From assembly GCA_029240015.1 (NCBI GenBank), contig JARBTU010000060.1:1-8455 (forward strand): a stretch of 8,455 nucleotides of DNA, in the 5' to 3' direction. The translations under genes were made by a program, and so were the position numbers. The notes below the pieces were generated by a model. The model had not been told where the DNA came from. It saw only the letters and a program-made list of their open reading frames with translations, and did no database searches. Positions within the stretch are counted from its first letter, which is position 1, and the number at the start of each line of letters is the position of its first letter. This document shows, piece by piece, positions 5,466 to 8,455 of the stretch. This DNA is from Oscillospiraceae bacterium. GTDB taxonomy: Bacteria > Bacillota > Clostridia > Oscillospirales > Ruminococcaceae.

Positions 5466-6761
5466 TTATTCACACTCTCCAATAGATAATTTCACGCCGC
5501 CGTCTTGTCTGATAGACAACACGTGGCAACTTCCTTTTCCAAATATGCTCTCTATAGTTTGTTTAAATTCGTCCAAAAGTTCAAACGGAACAAAGTTTTG
5601 TATAGTTCCTCCAAATCCGCCACCATGGACTCTCCAAGCACCTTTACCCTCCAAAATCCCCTGAGCAACACACAGAGCAATTGACATCGGCTGGCTCATC
5701 ACGTTATAACTGCAGTATACGTTTTGGAGATATTTATAGGAAGAATCCCCTGATTCAATAATAAGCTTTTTAAAAGTTTCAAAATCATCCGATTTCAGTG
5801 CGTTGACCATATCAACAACCCGCTCGTTTTCACGCAAGAAATGCATTGCACGAAGTGCTGCTCTGTCTCCTAAATGTCTTCTGATTTCACCAAGATTTTT
5901 AATTACATCTTCATAAGATGTCTTTCTTAAATATTTTTCCCCAAGCATTTTGGCAACTTCTCTCATTTCGGAAGGAATTGCTGCGTATTCGTGGGTCAAA
6001 TCTGCATGATCTCCTCCAACATCCACAATACATAAGGCACATCCCGTTTGTTGAAAATCAAAGTCTATTTTTTCAATGTCCGGATTGTTGGTATCTTCGA
6101 AATCAATGGTAATAATACCCCCGACGCTGGACGCCATCTGATCCATAAGACCGCATGGCTTTCCAAAAAACACATTTTCGGCAAACTGAGCGATTTGAGC
6201 GATTTCAACCGAAGAAACTTTTCCGCTATTGTATTCATGATTTAAAATTGTTCCCACCAATACTTCAAATGCGGCGGAAGAAGAAAGCCCCGAGCCTTTT
6301 AGCACGTTAGATGTTGTATACGCGTCAAACCCACCTATGTGATAGCCAAAATCTTTAAAGTTTGCTGCTGTTCCTCTGATGAGCGAAGCAGATTTGTTCA
6401 CTTCTTCCACATCTTTAATTAAATAGGAAATATCAACAACGTCCATCTCAAACCCTTCAGATTTTATTCTGATGAGATTCGTGTCGTTCGGAACAACAAC
6501 TGCGATGACATCCAAGTTAACGCTTGCTGTCAGAACCCTCCCATGGTTATGATCCGTATGGTTTCCTCCGATTTCTGTTCTTCCCGGAGCAGAGTAAAGG
6601 AGCGGATTTTTAAAGTCACCGAATGTGTTAATAAATCCCTTCACCGCGTTTACATATCTGTTTCGCTGATATTCTATATTGGACGCCCCATAAAGTCCAT
6701 CAAAATCTTGATCCATGTTACCGGAATTTATGTATTCAATAAGGCTGTTACAATCTTTCAT
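5466..6761 (-). CDS. galK: Galactokinase
   Basis: Phosphorylates alpha-D-galactose with ATP to galactose-1-phosphate, the substrate of GalT; a cytoplasmic GHMP kinase. The 431 residues include the three GHMP motifs: PGRTEIGGNHTDH (59-71, the galactokinase signature that contacts sugar), the ATP-binding loop GSGLSSSAA (156-164), and VHGGGFGG (378-385). Asp207 in GLMDQMAS is the expected catalytic base. At 431 residues it is somewhat longer than E. coli GalK (382), mainly from an N-terminal extension of about 50 residues before the YSAPGR strand, as is common in clostridial enzymes. The ATG at 6761 follows a GGGG ribosome site (6772-6775); an in-frame upstream extension to 6827 would reach into the promoter and is rejected. 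It is the first gene of the galKT operon. Confidence 0.96.
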   Translation of the reverse strand: MKDCNSLIEYINSGNMDQDFDGLYGASNIEYQRNRYVNAVKGFINTFGDFKNPLLYSAPGRTEIGGNHTDHNHGRVLTASVNLDVIAVVVPNDTNLIRIKSEGFEMDVVDISYLIKDVEEVNKSASLIRGTAANFKDFGYHIGGFDAYTTSNVLKGSGLSSSAAFEVLVGTILNHEYNSGKVSSVEIAQIAQFAENVFFGKPCGLMDQMASSVGGIITIDFEDTNNPDIEKIDFDFQQTGCALCIVDVGGDHADLTHEYAAIPSEMREVAKMLGEKYLRKTSYEDVIKNLGEIRRHLGDRAALRAMHFLRENERVVDMVNALKSDDFETFKKLIIESGDSSYKYLQNVYCSYNVMSQPMSIALCVAQGILEGKGAWRVHGGGFGGTIQNFVPFELLDEFKQTIESIFGKGSCHVLSIRQDGGVKLSIGECE

Positions 6762-6798
6762 TGTGAACTTTCCCCTTTCAGTTTTTACATATATTTTA

Positions 6799-6827
6799 AT
6801 TCTACAATATGCGAGTATTTTTTGCAA
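6799..6827 (-). promoter_or_regulatory. Sigma-A-type promoter of galKT
   Basis: On the minus strand, -35 TTGCAA (6822-6827) and -10 TAGAAT (6799-6804) are separated by 17 bp. The start would be near 6792, about 30 bases before the galK ATG. The -35 faces that of the divergent araC-type gene across 31 bp, a space in which a regulator could act on both. No good match to a CcpA cre site was found by eye. Confidence 0.7.
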
Positions 6828-6847
6828 TTTTATTTTATTTCATGTGT

Positions 6848-6918
6848 ATGGATAAATGTTGCATTATTAATCTTTTTATACTATAATAAACCTATAAAAA
6901 TATTTTGAATATATCCAT
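6848..6918. repeat. Inverted 7-mer pair in the galK-araC intergenic region (possible operator half-sites)
   Basis: ATGGATA (6848-6854), between the two divergent promoters, is mirrored by TATCCAT (6912-6918), just past the likely araC start point. The centres are 64 bp apart, about six helical turns, compatible with a looping AraC-type dimer. A 7-base match in AT-rich DNA can arise by chance, so this is only a candidate. Confidence 0.2.
6859..6887 (+). promoter_or_regulatory. Sigma-A-type promoter of the AraC-family gene
   Basis: The -35 TTGCAT (6859-6864) and -10 TATAAT (6882-6887) are spaced by 17 bp. The start would be near 6894, leaving a leader of about 70 bases that includes the hairpin at 6923-6944. 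Confidence 0.75.
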
Positions 6919-6922
6919 TTCG

Positions 6923-6944
6923 TTCAAAAAGACAGACCTTTGAA
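6923..6944 (+). promoter_or_regulatory. Small inverted repeat in the araC-type leader
   Basis: TTCAAA (6923-6928) and TTTGAA (6939-6944) form a 6-bp inverted repeat with a 10-base spacer, 8 bases before the GGAGGG ribosome site (6953-6958). It could be a regulator half-site pair or a weak RNA hairpin; function is not established. Confidence 0.2.
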
Positions 6945-6964
6945 ATAAAGATGGAGGGATAATA

Positions 6965-7795
6965 ATGGATTCATCTTCATTTAAACATTCTTACAAAAAT
7001 ACACTCAGAGAGAATTTAAGCCTTGCAGTGTACAACACCGGATATCAAAAATGTGACAGAGGTGTTTCGTGGGGTCCTGCGATTCGAGACCATTTTTTGA
7101 TTCACTATATTGATTCAGGAAAAGGAACGTATGAATGCGGCGGAAAAATATATGAGATTAACAAAGGTGATTTGTTTTTAGTCTATCCCTCTCAAATCGT
7201 AACATACACCGCTGACCTACAGGAACCGTGGGAGTATTTTTGGGTTGGATTTAACGGAACAGAGGCCAAAAGACTGATGGCGCTCACATCCTTTTCAGCC
7301 GAAAGCCCCGTTTTGCATTATAAAGACGACAGCATCCTTCGCAACATTCTCCTAAAAATTTATCGCCATCGTGGCAGCCAGCCTATCAACGACTGCCGTA
7401 TGGTTGGAACTCTTTATTTGTTTTTGGGCGAACTGATTCATTTTTGTAATCAGTCCGATGGCGGTGGACACAAACCCAACACAAACAATTATATGGAGAA
7501 AGCCTTGAAATACATCCAATATAATTATTCCAGATATATTGGTGTTCAAGATGTTGCAGAATATGTTGGAATAAGCAGAAGCCATCTTTATCGATTGTTT
7601 GTGGAGACAACCGGATTGTCTCCAAACGAATTTCTGTCTATGTACAAAATAAACGAAGCCTGCAGCTTGTTGAGGAAAGGAACTCTTTCAGTCAATCAAG
7701 TCGCAAGCTCGGTTGGTTTCTCTGATGCACTGTATTTTTCCCGCGTATTCAAGAAAATTAAAGGCGTTCCGCCTACAAAATATATTAAAACATAA
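6965..7795 (+). CDS. AraC-family transcriptional regulator with cupin-like sensor domain
   Basis: A 276-residue one-component regulator. The N-terminal half (about 30-110) is an AraC-type sugar-binding cupin domain, seen in FLIHYIDSGKGTYECGG (44-60), the KGDLFLVYPSQIVTYTAD segment (67-84), and EPWEYFWVGFNG (87-98). The C-terminal half is an AraC/XylS DNA-binding domain with two helix-turn-helix units: the first around 193-214 (VQDVAEYVGISRSHLYRLF) and the second around 242-264, with the family signature VASSVGFSDALYFSRVFKK. A GGAGGG ribosome site (6953-6958) lies 6 bases before the ATG. It is divergent from galKT with facing promoters, so it is probably their regulator, with galactose or a galactoside as a plausible ligand. 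That role is inferred from position only. Its stop overlaps the ribosome site of the downstream channel gene. Confidence 0.92.
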   Translation: MDSSSFKHSYKNTLRENLSLAVYNTGYQKCDRGVSWGPAIRDHFLIHYIDSGKGTYECGGKIYEINKGDLFLVYPSQIVTYTADLQEPWEYFWVGFNGTEAKRLMALTSFSAESPVLHYKDDSILRNILLKIYRHRGSQPINDCRMVGTLYLFLGELIHFCNQSDGGGHKPNTNNYMEKALKYIQYNYSRYIGVQDVAEYVGISRSHLYRLFVETTGLSPNEFLSMYKINEACSLLRKGTLSVNQVASSVGFSDALYFSRVFKKIKGVPPTKYIKT

Positions 7796-7808
7796 AGGAG
7801 ATTCAAAA

Positions 7809-8455
7809 ATGGAAAAAATGTTTAGCATTGAAGCTTTTTTAGATAAAATATACGAGGCTTGGCCGAAACTTCTGCTCGCCGTTATATTATTTATAATCGG
7901 AACGCTTGTTTCCAAATTAGTAATTAAATTTATCAGGAAAAGCCTTAAAAGAAGTAAAATTGAAGCGACTTACCACAGTTTTTTTATATCATTAATTAAA
8001 ATCGGTCTCAACATCGTGGTTTTATTCATTGCACTAACTACTCTTGGGGTGCCGTCCGCGTCATTGGTCACCATTCTTGGTGCAGCATCTCTCGCGATTT
8101 CCCTTGCGATTAAAGACAGCCTCGCCAATCTTGCCGGTGGTTTTTTGATCTTGTTATCAAAGCCCTTTACAGTGGGAGACTATATAGAATCCGGAGGAGC
8201 AGCAGGGATTGTGAAAGAAATCACTGTTCTTCACACCCGTTTGAACACATCAGACAATAAAGTGGTTTATATCCCTAACGGACAGATGGCAGGAGCGAAG
8301 ATTACCAACTATTCAAAAGAAGAGCTAAGAAAATTAGAAATCGTTTTCTCACTAAGCTGTGACCATGACATTTTGGATACCAAAATTCTCCTGCAAAGAA
8401 TTATTGACCAGAATCCTCTTGCGCTTAAAGAACCGGAACCTGTTGTTCGCGTTCT
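7809..8455 (+). CDS. MscS-family mechanosensitive ion channel (3' end outside window)
   Basis: An open frame from ATG 7809 runs off the right edge; 215 residues are visible. Three membrane segments are seen at about 20-40, 58-80 and 84-118. The third is the MscS pore helix, rich in Gly/Ala/Ser (GAASLAISLAIKDSLANLAGG, 91-111), followed by the beta-domain motif KPFTVGDYIE (118-127) and VVYIPNGQM (152-160). Channels of this family open under membrane tension to release solutes on osmotic downshock. The 3-helix layout matches the small E. coli MscS type (286 residues), so about 70 residues are probably missing. The ribosome site AAAGGAG (7794-7800) overlaps the stop of the AraC-type gene 13 bp upstream, so the two genes are almost certainly co-transcribed. 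Confidence 0.92.
   Translation, partial: MEKMFSIEAFLDKIYEAWPKLLLAVILFIIGTLVSKLVIKFIRKSLKRSKIEATYHSFFISLIKIGLNIVVLFIALTTLGVPSASLVTILGAASLAISLAIKDSLANLAGGFLILLSKPFTVGDYIESGGAAGIVKEITVLHTRLNTSDNKVVYIPNGQMAGAKITNYSKEELRKLEIVFSLSCDHDILDTKILLQRIIDQNPLALKEPEPVVRV

Noticed and set aside
5263..5664. A 133-residue plus-strand frame across the galT-galK junction.
   Set aside because: It is antisense to two well-supported genes, with no ribosome site or recognisable domain.
6543..6908. A plus-strand frame running from inside galK through the divergent promoter region.
   Set aside because: It overlaps the galK N-terminus antisense and both promoters; its composition looks like translated AT-rich intergenic DNA.
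6908..6930. Possible CcpA cre site around the CG at the araC-type leader (minus strand).
   Set aside because: Three mismatches to the cre consensus at conserved positions, including the paired G and CA positions, so it is not supported despite the nearby hprK.

Overview
The window reads as chromosomal DNA from a low-GC Gram-positive anaerobe, most likely class Clostridia. The evidence is AT-rich DNA, strong purine-rich ribosome binding sites, promoters close to the sigma-A consensus, an HPr kinase/phosphorylase (typical of Firmicutes carbon control), and a clostridial-style OadG-like small subunit. No mobile element, tRNA, rRNA, CRISPR array or phage gene is visible, and no gene-free stretch exceeds about 200 bp.

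Layout, left to right. On the minus strand at the left edge are the first codons of a PHP-domain phosphoesterase (1-53), directly downstream of hprK (83-1039). A divergent promoter pair (about 1085-1174) separates hprK from a GT4 glycosyltransferase on the plus strand (1238-2401), probably a membrane-glycolipid enzyme. A near-consensus promoter overlaps the end of that gene and is followed about 30 bp later by a strong hairpin terminator. After it comes an FAD-dependent dehydrogenase (2536-3921) with a four-cysteine cluster. A 23-bp perfect hairpin (3936-3985) ends this gene and the convergent oadG-like gene (4015-4359, minus), which has its own promoter.

The right half is a galactose locus. 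galK (5466-6761) and galT (4493-5464) form a tightly packed minus-strand operon for two Leloir-pathway steps. galE and a sugar transporter are absent from the window. Divergently transcribed is an AraC-family regulator (6965-7795) with an N-terminal cupin-like sensor domain, followed after 13 bp by an MscS-type mechanosensitive channel gene that runs off the right edge (7809-8455). The galK and araC promoters face away from each other across about 31 bp, so the regulator probably controls galKT, itself, or both.

The genes are mostly ordinary housekeeping and carbon-metabolism genes, and I see no clear new multi-gene system. The points most worth checking are the short promoter-terminator unit before the flavoprotein gene, the four-cysteine cluster in that flavoprotein, the orphan OadG-like protein, and the pairing of the AraC regulator with MscS.
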